This document shows positions 26,723 through 35,289 of a stretch of 64,000 bases of DNA, piece after piece. Below the pieces are notes generated by a model, which was not told the DNA's origin, ran no database searches, and worked only from the letters and a program-made list of their open reading frames with translations. Source of the DNA: Marinobacterium zhoushanense (GTDB lineage Bacteria > Pseudomonadota > Gammaproteobacteria > Pseudomonadales > Balneatricaceae); NCBI RefSeq assembly GCF_014641945.1, contig NZ_BMIJ01000009.1, positions 1 through 64,000 on the forward strand. The letters are read 5' to 3'. Position 1 is the stretch's first letter. Each line of letters opens with the position of its first letter. A program made the position numbers and the translations under genes.

Positions 26723-27640
26723 ATGACGCTGACAGAGCTTCGATACATCGTCACCCTGGCCCAGGAACAGCACTTCGGGCATGCCGCCGAGCGTTGTTAC
26801 GTCAGTCAGCCGACGCTTTCGATCGCGGTGAAGAAGCTTGAGGAGGAACTCGGTGTCGCCCTATTCGAGCGCAGCAAAAACGCGGTTCGGGTGACGCCAG
26901 TGGGCGAAAAAGTCGTACGCCAAGCACAGATGGTGCTTGAACAGGCCGAGGCGATCCGCGAGATGGCCAAGGAGGGCAAGGACCAGCTGGCGTCGCCTCT
27001 GCGCATCGGCGCCATCTACACCATCGGGCCCTACCTGTTTCCCCGGCTGATTCCACAGATGCAGGCACTGGCGCCGCAGATGCCGCTGTATATCGAAGAG
27101 AACTTCACCGAAGTGCTGCGTGGCAAGATCCGCAACGGCGAACTCGATGCGGTTATCCTCGCACTGCCGTTCCATGAGCCTGACGTCCTCACCCGCGCGC
27201 TCTACGACGAGCCGTTCATGATGGTGCTGCCCAAGGATCACGTCCTGGCCAAGGAAAGCGAGATTGATGCCAACCGGATCAACGAGGAGCGCATGCTGCT
27301 GCTCGGTGAGGGGCACTGTTTCCGCGACCAGGTGCTTGAGGCCTGTCCGACACTGAACCAGTCGTTTCATGACCAGCACACCATCACCGAGGGCAGCTCA
27401 CTGGAAACGATCCGCATGATGGTGGCCTCCGGCCTCGGTACCAGCGTGTTGCCGATCTCAGCGATCGAGGGCCACCCCTCCCGTGATCTGGTGGCTACCC
27501 GGCCGTTCAAGGCGCCGCAGCCGACCCGCACCGTGGCTTTGGCCTGGCGTGCCAGCTTCCCCCGGCCGCAGGCGATCGAAGCCCTGATGCAGGCGATTTT
27601 GGCGTGTCGTCAGCAGGAACCGGTGCTGGATATCGCCTGA
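26723..27640 (+). CDS. oxyR: LysR-type hydrogen-peroxide-responsive activator OxyR
   Basis: OxyR senses peroxide by forming a disulfide and then activates catalase, peroxidase and related genes. The 305-residue protein has an N-terminal winged helix-turn-helix (LAQEQHFGHAAERCYVSQPTLSIAVKKLEEELG). The two redox cysteines stand in GHCFRDQVLEAC with the correct nine-residue spacing, which separates OxyR from other LysR regulators. The ATG at 26723 has AGAGGA upstream. Its stop overlaps the recG start (TGATG), the oxyR-recG pairing known from pseudomonads. Confidence 0.95.
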   Translation: MTLTELRYIVTLAQEQHFGHAAERCYVSQPTLSIAVKKLEEELGVALFERSKNAVRVTPVGEKVVRQAQMVLEQAEAIREMAKEGKDQLASPLRIGAIYTIGPYLFPRLIPQMQALAPQMPLYIEENFTEVLRGKIRNGELDAVILALPFHEPDVLTRALYDEPFMMVLPKDHVLAKESEIDANRINEERMLLLGEGHCFRDQVLEACPTLNQSFHDQHTITEGSSLETIRMMVASGLGTSVLPISAIEGHPSRDLVATRPFKAPQPTRTVALAWRASFPRPQAIEALMQAILACRQQEPVLDIA

Positions 27641-29751
27641 TGCTCCAGCTGGATGGCACTTCGGTGGCGGGCTCTGCTCTGGCGGGCACGCCACAGCCGG
27701 TTACCGAGCTGAAAGGGGTGGGGACGGCGCTGGCGCTGAAACTGCAGCGGTTGGGCATCGACTCCATCCAGGACCTGCTATTTCATCTGCCGCTGCGCTA
27801 TCAGGACCGCACCCGGATCCTGCCGATCGGTTCGCTGCGGCCCGGCGATGAAGGCGTCATCGAGGGCACCATAGCCGCCAGCGATATTGTCATGGGCCGA
27901 CGTCGCGCCCTGCTGTGCCGGTTGCAGGATGGTACCGGCACCCTGAGCCTCAGGTTTTTTCACTTCAGCGCTACGCAGAAAAACAGCCTCGCTGCCGGTG
28001 CCCGGGTACGCTGTTTCGGCGAGGCGCGTCCCGGCCCGTCCGGGCTGGAGATCGTTCACCCCGAATATCGGGTCATCAGTGGCAGCGCAGCGGTAGCCGT
28101 CGAAGAGTGTCTGACCCCGGTTTACCCATTGACCGAGGGCTTGACCCAGGGCCGTGTACGGTCACTGGCGCTGCAGGCACTGGCCTGGCTCGACAAGGGC
28201 ATCGTCGAGGACCTTATACCGGAAACATTGCGTCAGCAATGGAAGCTGCCGGAGCTGGGTGAATCGATCCGTTATCTGCATCAGCCACCGGTGGATGCCG
28301 ATCAGGACGGCTTGCTGGCCGGTACCCATCCGGCTCAGCGGCGACTGGCGTTCGAGGAGCTGCTGGCACATCACCTGTCGCTGTTGCAGATCCGGCACAG
28401 TGTACGCGAACAGGGTGCCCCGGTGCTGAAAGCAACGGGCAGCCTCAGTGTGCCGTTTATCCAACAGCTGCCATTCGCGCTGACCCAGGCCCAGCTGCGT
28501 GTCGCCCGCGAAGTGGCACGGGACCTAAACATGCCAGTGCCAATGTTAAGGCTGGTGCAGGGCGATGTGGGTTCCGGCAAAACAGTCGTGGCGGCCTTGG
28601 CGGCGTTGCAAGCGTTGGAGAACGCGGCCCAGGCGGCGGTGATGGCACCGACGGAGATCCTCGCCGAACAGCACTTCAATAATTTCAGCCAGTGGCTGGA
28701 ACCGCTCGGTATCTCGGTGGCCTGGCTGGCGGGCAAGGTCAAGGGCAAGCAGCGCGCACGGGAGCTGGAGCGGATCGCCAACGGCGAGGCGCAACTGGTG
28801 GTCGGTACCCATGCCCTGTTCCAGGAGGAGGTACGCTTTGCCAACCTGGCGCTGGTGGTGGTCGACGAGCAGCATCGCTTCGGCGTGCACCAGCGCCTGA
28901 GCCTGAGGGAGAAGGGGCGCCATGGCGAGCAGACTCCGCACCAGCTGATCATGACCGCGACGCCGATCCCGCGCACGCTGACCATGAGCGCCTACGCCGA
29001 TCTCGACTGCTCGATCATCGACGAGCTGCCGCCGGGGCGCACCCCGATCAATACCGTGGTTATCGCGGATTCTCGACGCGTCGAGGTGGTCGAGCGGGTG
29101 CGTAACGCCTGCCGCGAGGGGCGCCAGGCGTATTGGGTCTGCACTCTGATCGAGGAGTCGGAAGCCTTGCAGTGTCAGGCCGCCGAGGTCACCGCCGAGG
29201 CCCTTCGTGAAACCTTGCCGGAGTTGCGTATCGGCCTGGTCCATGGCCGGCTGAAGGCGGCGGAGAAGGCGCAGATCATGGCCCAGTTCAAGGCCGCCGA
29301 ACTGGATCTGCTGGTGGCGACCACGGTGATCGAGGTCGGCGTCGACGTGCCTAATGCCAGCCTGATGATCATCGAGAATCCGGAACGTCTGGGGCTGGCC
29401 CAACTGCACCAGCTACGTGGGCGGGTTGGCCGCGGCTCGGTCGAGAGTTTCTGTGTGTTGATGTATCATGCGCCGCTTTCCCAGCAGGGGCGCGAGCGGC
29501 TGGCGGTGATGCGTGAGAGTACCGATGGTTTCCGCATTGCCGAGAAGGATCTGGAGCTGCGCGGCCCCGGCGAGGTACTGGGGACCCGCCAGACCGGCAT
29601 GATGCAGTTCCGCATCGCGGATCTGCAGCGCGATGGCGACCTACTGCCGAGGGTAAAACGCGCGGCCGCCGATATCGAGCGCAGCCCGCTGCTTTCCCAG
29701 GCGCTGATCCGGCGCTGGTTAGGACAGGGCGCCGACTACGCCCACGTCTGA
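27640..29751 (+). CDS. recG: ATP-dependent DNA helicase RecG
   Basis: RecG remodels stalled replication forks and Holliday junctions. The 703-residue protein has an N-terminal wedge/OB domain (PVTELKGVGTALALKLQRLGI onward) and superfamily-2 helicase motifs: LVQGDVGSGKTVVAALAAL (Walker A), VVVDEQHRFGVHQR (DExH type) and MTATPIPRTL, then VEVGVDVPNASLMIIENPERLGLAQ and QLRGRVGRG. Translation starts inside the oxyR stop (TGATG), so it is coupled to oxyR. Confidence 0.96.
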   Translation: MLQLDGTSVAGSALAGTPQPVTELKGVGTALALKLQRLGIDSIQDLLFHLPLRYQDRTRILPIGSLRPGDEGVIEGTIAASDIVMGRRRALLCRLQDGTGTLSLRFFHFSATQKNSLAAGARVRCFGEARPGPSGLEIVHPEYRVISGSAAVAVEECLTPVYPLTEGLTQGRVRSLALQALAWLDKGIVEDLIPETLRQQWKLPELGESIRYLHQPPVDADQDGLLAGTHPAQRRLAFEELLAHHLSLLQIRHSVREQGAPVLKATGSLSVPFIQQLPFALTQAQLRVAREVARDLNMPVPMLRLVQGDVGSGKTVVAALAALQALENAAQAAVMAPTEILAEQHFNNFSQWLEPLGISVAWLAGKVKGKQRARELERIANGEAQLVVGTHALFQEEVRFANLALVVVDEQHRFGVHQRLSLREKGRHGEQTPHQLIMTATPIPRTLTMSAYADLDCSIIDELPPGRTPINTVVIADSRRVEVVERVRNACREGRQAYWVCTLIEESEALQCQAAEVTAEALRETLPELRIGLVHGRLKAAEKAQIMAQFKAAELDLLVATTVIEVGVDVPNASLMIIENPERLGLAQLHQLRGRVGRGSVESFCVLMYHAPLSQQGRERLAVMRESTDGFRIAEKDLELRGPGEVLGTRQTGMMQFRIADLQRDGDLLPRVKRAAADIERSPLLSQALIRRWLGQGADYAHV

Positions 29752-29818
29752 ACTCCGCTCAGCCGGCGCTGCGCTAGCCTCATGCCGCCGAGCGTACTTA
29801 GTAATAAGCAGGAATCCC

Positions 29819-30334
29819 ATGCAGCCCACAGCCGAACAACTGGAGCTGATCGAACGTCAGCTCGGACGCAAGCCGCGCGGTATCGACGCCATCGCCTATG
29901 CCACCGAACAGGGTGTGCCGGTGGTGCTGCAGATGCGCTCGTTGATCGACGACAAGCCCTTTCCGACCCTGTACTGGCTCTGCTCCCGCGAGCTGTACCA
30001 GCGCATAGCCGAGATCGAAACCGCAGGTTGGGTCAAGCAGATCGAGCAGGAGCTGGCGGATGATGCCGAGCTGAGGCAGCGATATCTTGCCCAGCAGCAG
30101 GCCTATGTGGCGTTGCGCTGGCAGCTGATGGACCCGGCCGACAAAGTCCGGATCGAACAGCTCGGTTTCACCGACCTGTTTCATCGCTACGGCATCGGCG
30201 GTATCGCACAGTGGGACAAGGTGCGTTGCCTGCATATGCAGTACGCGCATCACCTGGTGGCCGACAATCTGATTGGCGAACGCATGGACCGGGAGTTTGG
30301 TCTCGATCAGAGTCTGGCTCAGCTGAGGATCTGA
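29819..30334 (+). CDS. DUF501 family protein
   Basis: The 171-residue protein matches the DUF501 family. Conserved features are the start EQLELIERQLGRKPRG, the block PTLYWLCSRELYQRIAEIE and the late KVRCLHMQYAHHLV. No catalytic motif is known. There is no signal peptide or membrane helix, so it is likely cytosolic. CAGGAA precedes the ATG. In several gammaproteobacteria the family member is found near phosphate or nucleotide genes, but nothing here fixes a role. Confidence 0.8.
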   Translation: MQPTAEQLELIERQLGRKPRGIDAIAYATEQGVPVVLQMRSLIDDKPFPTLYWLCSRELYQRIAEIETAGWVKQIEQELADDAELRQRYLAQQQAYVALRWQLMDPADKVRIEQLGFTDLFHRYGIGGIAQWDKVRCLHMQYAHHLVADNLIGERMDREFGLDQSLAQLRI

Positions 30335-30437
30335 GGTGCTGACCGGTGCTGCCGAACCACGCCTGAACCTGGGCTGCAGGTCACTTTCCCGCTTGGAACC
30401 GCAGGCAGGTGCACGCTTGTCTCAGGACCCGGCCCGA

Positions 30438-30827
30438 TCAGGCCTCGTCACAGCGAAAACCGAATTGATCGAGCGCATCGGCCAGATAATCGGCCAGCAA
30501 GGGATGCGCGATCAGGTAGTGAGCGGTATGGTCGTTCCAGCCGTCCGCCGCCTCGATCAGTGCATCGCGCCACTCTGACTGGTCAAAATCCCCCCGGCCT
30601 AGCCACAACAGTGCGACGACCTCCTGCTGCTGGTCGGGTTCCAGGTCGTTGATGATCGACAGGAACTCCTGAAAGGTCAAATCTCCCGCGTGGTCAGCCA
30701 ACACCTGCCGGGCCCAGTCATCGGCCGGGCTTATCGGCTTCTCCGGAATGGTCACCGCCTCCTTGGCATGAAACTCCCGGGCAAGCTGTATCAGGCGGCA
30801 AAGGGTTTCCGAATTGACATTCAACAT
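30438..30827 (-). CDS. DUF3775 family protein
   Basis: A small acidic 129-residue protein starting MLNVNSETLCRLIQLAREFHAKE and containing the DUF3775 core LTFQEFLSIINDLEPDQQQEVVALLWLGRGDF. It is soluble, with no known activity. I use the ATG at 30827 because GGAGG lies seven bases upstream; a GTG at 30854 would add nine residues. It lies alone between DUF501 and the ribonucleotide reductase. Confidence 0.75.
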   Translation of the reverse strand: MLNVNSETLCRLIQLAREFHAKEAVTIPEKPISPADDWARQVLADHAGDLTFQEFLSIINDLEPDQQQEVVALLWLGRGDFDQSEWRDALIEAADGWNDHTAHYLIAHPLLADYLADALDQFGFRCDEA

Positions 30828-30914
30828 GATGCTGCCTCCGCATGAGCTGTCCACCTAAAGTCTAGGCGCTTTTGGTGCCTGTGCCCGTGGGCGCACGGGC
30901 GGATCCGTAGACCA

Positions 30915-30942
30915 AGTCGGTATACCGACTCGGCACTATACT
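30915..30942 (+). promoter_or_regulatory. perfect 16-base palindrome and -10 box upstream of nrdJ
   Basis: AGTCGGTATACCGACT (30915-30930) is a perfect palindrome, directly followed by a possible -10 box TATACT at 30937-30942. The palindrome would lie in or over the -35 region, a position that suits an operator. It does not look like a known NrdR box. The regulator is unknown. Confidence 0.45.
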
Positions 30943-30972
30943 GCTAGACAAGCACTCAATAGCGCGCCGTCT

Positions 30973-32811
30973 ATGTACACTGCCGCCGAATTATCCAGCC
31001 CGATCAATCCCGTGTCCTACACCCTCTGGCGAGACAAGTATCGTTTTGTCGATGACCAGGGGGTAGCGGAGGACAGCATCGACGCCAGCTGGCAGCGGGT
31101 GGCCCGGGCGTTGGCGCGGGCCGAAAGTCGCGAGCGTCGACGCTGGGCCGGGCGTTTCCATGCCCTGCTGGCCGACTTCACCTTCCTGCCCGGTGGACGG
31201 ATACTGGCCGGGGCAGGTAGCGGGAGGCGGGTAACGCTGTTCAACTGCTTTGTCATGGGCCGGCTCGACGACAGTATCGATGGCATCTTCTCCGCCCTGC
31301 GCGAGGGGGCGCTGACCATGCATCAGGGCGGTGGTGTCGGCTACGATTTTTCGACCTTGCGCCCAGCCGGGAGCCGAGCCGAGGAGACCGGCAGCATCGC
31401 CTCGGGACCGCTGTCATTCATGCAAGTCTGGGACAGCATGTGCGCCACGCTGCTCTCCACCGGCGCCCGCCGGGGGGCGATGATGGCCACGTTGCGCTGC
31501 GATCATCCCGATATCGAGGCGTTTATCGACGCCAAACGGGATCCCGCACGGCTACGTCACTTCAACCTTTCTGTACTGGTGTCCGATGGGTTCATGCGGG
31601 CGCTGCGGCAGGATGAAGCCTGGCCGCTGCTGTTTCCGCTGCAGGCATTATCGCCCGGCGAAGCGGACGGTGCACAGGTGATCGAGCGTCAGCTGCCCGG
31701 CTATGACAGGCCGGTGCCGTGCAAGGTCTGGCGCTGGGTCAGCGCGAGGGCGTTGTGGCAGCGGATGATGCGCGCCGCCTATGACTATGCCGAACCCGGG
31801 GTGTTGTTTATCGATCGGATCAATGCCGAGAACAACCTGTACTGGCAGGAGCGGATAAGTGCCACCAATCCCTGTGGTGAGATTCCACTGCCGCCCTACG
31901 GTGCGTGCAACCTGGGCTCGCTGAACCTGGTTCGGTTTATCGACAGCCCTTTCTCCCGCGCTGCCCGACTCGATTTCGATGCGCTGGCGAAGAGTGCCGC
32001 ACTGGCCGTGCGTATGCTCGATAACGTGATCTCGGTATCGCGCTTTCCGTTGCCGGTTCAGCGGCAACAGGCGCGGGCGAGTCGGCGCATCGGCCTGGGG
32101 CTGACCGGGTTGGCCGATGCCCTGATCATGCTCGGACTGGGCTACGATAGCCCGCAGGCGCGGGACCTGGCCGTGCAGGCGATGCGCACCATCTGCCTCG
32201 GTGCCTATCGGGCGTCGGTCGAACTGGCGCAGGCGCGCGGCAGCTTTCCACTGTTCCAGCGGGAGCACTATCTGAACGCGCCATTCATTACCCGCCTGCC
32301 GGCGGATATTCGCGATGGCATCGCCGAGAGCGGGATACGCAACAGCCACCTCTGTGCGATAGCGCCGGCCGGTACCATCAGTCTGCTGGCGAACAATATC
32401 TCCAGCGGCCTGGAGCCGGTCTATGCGTTTACCCAACAGCGCCGCATCCTGCAGGCGGATGGCGCCTACCGCGCCTGGGAACTGAGCGATTACGCCCTGG
32501 CACTCTGGCGGCAGCAGTATGGCGACAGGCCGTTGTCGCCGGCTTTTGTGGAGTCGGCGGAACTGGCGCCGCAGGCGCATCTGCAGATGCAGGCGGCGCT
32601 GCAACCCTTCGTCGACAGCGCGATCTCGAAGACGATCAACGTGCCGCAGGGGTATGGCTATGATGTCTTCGAAGCGATCTATCGCGAGGCCTACCGGCTG
32701 GGGCTCAAGGGCTGTACCGCGTTCCGGCCCAATGCGATTACCGGTTCGATTCTGGCGGCGGGTGAGGGCGAGCAGCTGCACTGCTGTAATCTGGAGCGCG
32801 AGGCGGACTGA
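30973..32811 (+). CDS. nrdJ: adenosylcobalamin-dependent (class II) ribonucleotide reductase
   Basis: This 612-residue single-subunit enzyme reduces ribonucleotides to deoxyribonucleotides with a cobalamin-generated thiyl radical, with or without oxygen. The pattern is that of the vitamin-B12-dependent family: YTLWRDKYRFVDD at the start, the first redox cysteine in LFNCFVMG, STGARRGAMMATL, and the radical-site NPCGEIPLPPYGACNLGS. A pair of cysteines near the end (LHCCNLE) may serve in re-reduction. No nrdB-like subunit lies nearby, which supports class II. The C-terminus is shorter than in many NrdJ proteins. Confidence 0.88.
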   Translation: MYTAAELSSPINPVSYTLWRDKYRFVDDQGVAEDSIDASWQRVARALARAESRERRRWAGRFHALLADFTFLPGGRILAGAGSGRRVTLFNCFVMGRLDDSIDGIFSALREGALTMHQGGGVGYDFSTLRPAGSRAEETGSIASGPLSFMQVWDSMCATLLSTGARRGAMMATLRCDHPDIEAFIDAKRDPARLRHFNLSVLVSDGFMRALRQDEAWPLLFPLQALSPGEADGAQVIERQLPGYDRPVPCKVWRWVSARALWQRMMRAAYDYAEPGVLFIDRINAENNLYWQERISATNPCGEIPLPPYGACNLGSLNLVRFIDSPFSRAARLDFDALAKSAALAVRMLDNVISVSRFPLPVQRQQARASRRIGLGLTGLADALIMLGLGYDSPQARDLAVQAMRTICLGAYRASVELAQARGSFPLFQREHYLNAPFITRLPADIRDGIAESGIRNSHLCAIAPAGTISLLANNISSGLEPVYAFTQQRRILQADGAYRAWELSDYALALWRQQYGDRPLSPAFVESAELAPQAHLQMQAALQPFVDSAISKTINVPQGYGYDVFEAIYREAYRLGLKGCTAFRPNAITGSILAAGEGEQLHCCNLEREAD

Positions 32812-32845
32812 GGACTGTTTGTGGAGAAGAGGCTGGAAAAAGAGA

Positions 32846-32899
32846 TCCCCGCACGGAGGCGGGGACTCTTGACACCGGGTAGGTGGCGCACGGCCACCT
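32846..32899. terminator. two hairpins between nrdJ and the ferredoxin gene
   Basis: A stem CCCCGC/GCGGGG at about 32847-32866 is followed by AGGTGGC/GCCACCT at 32881-32899. They fill the short gap between the convergent nrdJ and ferredoxin genes. Only short T runs follow, so I call this a probable bidirectional termination region. Confidence 0.5.
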
Positions 32900-32914
32900 G
32901 GTAACCGGCGGGGA

Positions 32915-33163
32915 TTAACCCTGTATCAGCTTCTGGTATTTCGCCATCAGCTGATCTTCGGATTCGACATGATCCGGGTCCTTCGGGATACAGTCGACCG
33001 GGCACACCTCTACGCACTGCGGGGTGTCGTAGTGGCCAACGCACTCGGTGCATTTGCCCGGATCGATTTCATAAATCTCTTCACCCGGAGAGATCGCCTC
33101 GTTCGGGCATTCCGGTTCACATACATCACAGTTGATGCATTCATCGGTAATCATCAATGCCAT
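32915..33163 (-). CDS. YfhL-type 2[4Fe-4S] ferredoxin
   Basis: The 82-residue protein carries two iron-sulfur cluster motifs: CINCDVCEPECP near the N-terminus and CTECVGHYDTPQCVEVCP in the middle. The insertion between the second and third Cys of the second cluster is characteristic of the YfhL/Allochromatium-type ferredoxin. It is an electron carrier; the partner is unknown. It lies downstream of coaD, an order common in this group. Confidence 0.93.
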   Translation of the reverse strand: MALMITDECINCDVCEPECPNEAISPGEEIYEIDPGKCTECVGHYDTPQCVEVCPVDCIPKDPDHVESEDQLMAKYQKLIQG

Positions 33164-33195
33164 GCTGGCTACCTCAATGACTGACAGGGTTCAAA

Positions 33196-33675
33196 TTACG
33201 GCTGGTAGTGCTTCTTCAGGGCTTTCGCAACCGACGGGTGGACGAACTGGCTGACGTCTCCATCCAGTGCCGCGATCTCACGGATCAGCGATGACGAGAT
33301 GAAGGACAAGCTCTCAGCCGGCGTCAGGAATAAACTTTCGACCTCCGGTGCCAGCTTGCGGTTCATATTGGCAAGCTGAAATTCATACTCGAAATCGGAT
33401 ACCGCACGCAGACCGCGCAGGATAACGTTCGCATCCTGCTGCCGGACAAAGTCGGCAAGCAGGCAGTCAAAGCCAACCACTTCCACATTGTCGAGATGAG
33501 CCAGGGCTTGCTTTGCCAGTCCGACTCTGAGCTCAAGATCCAATGCCGGCCCCTTTTTCGGGCTGTCGGCAACGGCGACGACGATGCGATCAAACAGGCG
33601 GGACGCGCGTTCAACCAGATCGGCATGGCCGTTGGTAATCGGATCGAAAGTACCGGGGTAGACTACCGTATTCAT
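33196..33675 (-). CDS. coaD: pantetheine-phosphate adenylyltransferase
   Basis: CoaD transfers AMP from ATP to 4'-phosphopantetheine, the penultimate step of coenzyme A synthesis. The 159-residue product is the standard length when started at MNTVVYPGTFDPITNGH, which holds the nucleotidyltransferase TxGH-like motif. LRGLRAVSDFEYEFQLANMNR and SSSLIREIAALDGDVSQFVHP are conserved. A longer upstream reading adds 43 residues unlike CoaD. It pairs with the ferredoxin gene downstream. Confidence 0.96.
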   Translation of the reverse strand: MNTVVYPGTFDPITNGHADLVERASRLFDRIVVAVADSPKKGPALDLELRVGLAKQALAHLDNVEVVGFDCLLADFVRQQDANVILRGLRAVSDFEYEFQLANMNRKLAPEVESLFLTPAESLSFISSSLIREIAALDGDVSQFVHPSVAKALKKHYQP

Positions 33676-34050
33676 TACAGGCGCTGACCTTTGTAGTTTT
33701 GAGCGACACTGCTGCAAAAGGGGCGAAACCGGCATTTTTGCATCTGCACAGGGTTCAATCTCCCTTAAGGCGCGGATGTTAGCCCAATTGCCTGAGGCGC
33801 ACAAATAGATTAATGGAATCGAATATTCAAATATGGTTATAAAAACTTAATCCTTTTATCCTTTATTCTTATAAGAAGTCCGGTAGTTTCGTAGCCAGGT
33901 GCGGGATCCATGGCGGCATAGACGCTCTTATGTGACGTTTTAGTGACGAATGGGTGACAGCGCTTGATAACTGCCGGGTGGCATCGTAGCTTCTTGCAAC
34001 TGCCTGGCAGCAATGACGCCGCCGGGCGGGTAATCGCTGAGGAGAGGGGA
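33676..34050. other. 375-base gap between coaD and a tetR gene
   Basis: This divergent gap holds an AT-rich tract (about 33806-33890, including GAATATTC) and, further right, a Pho-box-like set of direct repeats on the minus strand, listed separately. No convincing gene was found; a 24-codon minus-strand reading near 33840-33915 has no support. Both the coaD promoter and the tetR promoter must lie here. Confidence 0.45.
33932..33960 (-). promoter_or_regulatory. Pho-box-like repeats in the coaD/tetR gap
   Basis: On the minus strand the repeats CTGTCAC, TCGTCAC and ACGTCAC follow each other with four-base spacers (CCAT and TAAA). The GTGAC cores on the plus strand start at 33932, 33943 and 33954, exactly 11 bases apart. 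The pattern fits a PhoB site reading toward coaD, although the coaD start is about 250 bases away. It could alternatively be an operator for the TetR regulator. Confidence 0.4.
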
Positions 34051-34683
34051 GTGGTCAGGCGTAGCCGAGAAGAGGCGGAGGCAACACGGCAGGCATTGTT
34101 GGATACCGGATTGGTGCTGTTTGCCGCGCAGGGGCCGGAGGCGGTCACCATGAAACAGATCGCCGCGCAGGCTGGTGTTACGCATGGCGCCATGTACTGG
34201 CATTTTCGCAACAAGCAGGATCTGCTCGATCAACTGCTGCAGCAGTGCGAACTCCCCTTTGAACAGCACTACCTGGAGCAGCGCCAGGCGGTGCAGCAGG
34301 ATGCCCTCGGCGCGCTGGATGCCTTCGTGCGCGGCAGCCTGACCCAGATGGCCAAGGATTCGCGCGCGCGCAATATCTACCGCCTGTTTCACTATGGCCG
34401 TGCCTGCTCACCGGAGCTGGCCCATCTCCAGCCTTTGCTCGATGGCCAGTTAGAGGTGTGGCAAGGCTATCTGCATTACTTCCTGAAGCAGGCTCGCAAG
34501 CAGAAGCAACTGCGCAAGAAGCTGGACCTGGATCAGATCAGTGCCAGTCTGCTGATCGGTCTGGTCGGCCTGTTGGACCTGTGGCTGACCCTGCCGAAAC
34601 GGTTTGATCTGATCCACCAGGTCGAGTGCTTGCTGAGGATTCAGCTCGAGGGGCTCAGAGCGCTGAAGCCATCAATGCTCTGA
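34051..34683 (+). CDS. TetR/AcrR family transcriptional regulator
   Basis: The 210-residue protein has an N-terminal TetR helix-turn-helix (MKQIAAQAGVTHGAMYWHFRNKQDLLDQLL) with the WHF signature, typical of AcrR/TtgR repressors of efflux pumps. The C-terminal ligand domain is variable. I start at the GTG at 34051, directly preceded by GGAGAGGGGA. The gene overlaps the convergent rsmD by 12 bases. No efflux pump lies beside it, so its target is unknown. Confidence 0.85.
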   Translation: MVRRSREEAEATRQALLDTGLVLFAAQGPEAVTMKQIAAQAGVTHGAMYWHFRNKQDLLDQLLQQCELPFEQHYLEQRQAVQQDALGALDAFVRGSLTQMAKDSRARNIYRLFHYGRACSPELAHLQPLLDGQLEVWQGYLHYFLKQARKQKQLRKKLDLDQISASLLIGLVGLLDLWLTLPKRFDLIHQVECLLRIQLEGLRALKPSML

Positions 34684-35286
34684 GCTGCGCTCGAACAGGC
34701 GGTAGCTGACCTGGCCGGCCTGTTTTTCCCGGTACAGTTGCCAGTCGGCCGGTAGCGGCGGTAGCGTCAACTCACGTTCGCACTCGATATATATCATCGC
34801 CCGGTCGGCCAGCAGGTTGCGGCTTTCCAGCAGCGCACACAACGGTGCTACCAGCCCCTGTCTGAACGGCGGATCCATAAACACCAGATCGAAGCGCTCC
34901 GCTTCATCGGTGGGACGGGCGTCCAGCCACTCCAGCGCGGCAGCGTTGATTACTTCGGCGTTCTGCACTTTCAGATGCTGCAGGTTGGTCTGCAGCGCGC
35001 GCGTGACCTGCGGCGAGCGATCGACGAAGGTCACCGAGCCGGCTCCCCTCGATAGCGCTTCCAGGCCCAACGCCCCGCTGCCGGCGCAGAGATCGAGGCA
35101 GCGGGCACCCTCGGTGACGCCCTGCAGCCAGTTGAACAGCGTTTCGCGCACCCGGTCCGGGGTCGGGCGCAGGCCATCGATCTCGGGAAACGCGACCCGG
35201 CGGCTGCGCCACTGTCCGCCGATGATACGGACATAGGCGTCGTCTGGAAGGGGCTGGCGGGGGCGGGCAGGGTTGCGGCGGCTCAT
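34672..35286 (-). CDS. rsmD: 16S rRNA (guanine-966-N2)-methyltransferase
   Basis: RsmD methylates G966 of 16S rRNA in the assembled 30S particle. The 204-residue protein has IGGQWRSRRVAFPEIDGLRPTPDRVRETLFNWL, the S-adenosylmethionine loop DLCAGSGALGLEALSRGA, and the catalytic DPPF in VFMDPPFRQGLV. It lies just after the M16-like gene on the same strand, next to the divergent ftsY, as in many gammaproteobacteria. Confidence 0.95.
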   Translation of the reverse strand: MSRRNPARPRQPLPDDAYVRIIGGQWRSRRVAFPEIDGLRPTPDRVRETLFNWLQGVTEGARCLDLCAGSGALGLEALSRGAGSVTFVDRSPQVTRALQTNLQHLKVQNAEVINAAALEWLDARPTDEAERFDLVFMDPPFRQGLVAPLCALLESRNLLADRAMIYIECERELTLPPLPADWQLYREKQAGQVSYRLFERSSEH

Positions 35287-35289
35287 GGG

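Noticed and set aside
30855..30972. Cobalamin riboswitch before nrdJ
   Set aside because: The gap is only 118 bases and has no B12-box-like sequence.
33837..34214. Minus-strand reading opposite the tetR gene
   Set aside because: It runs against a well-supported TetR gene and ends in an AT-rich non-coding tract without any domain.
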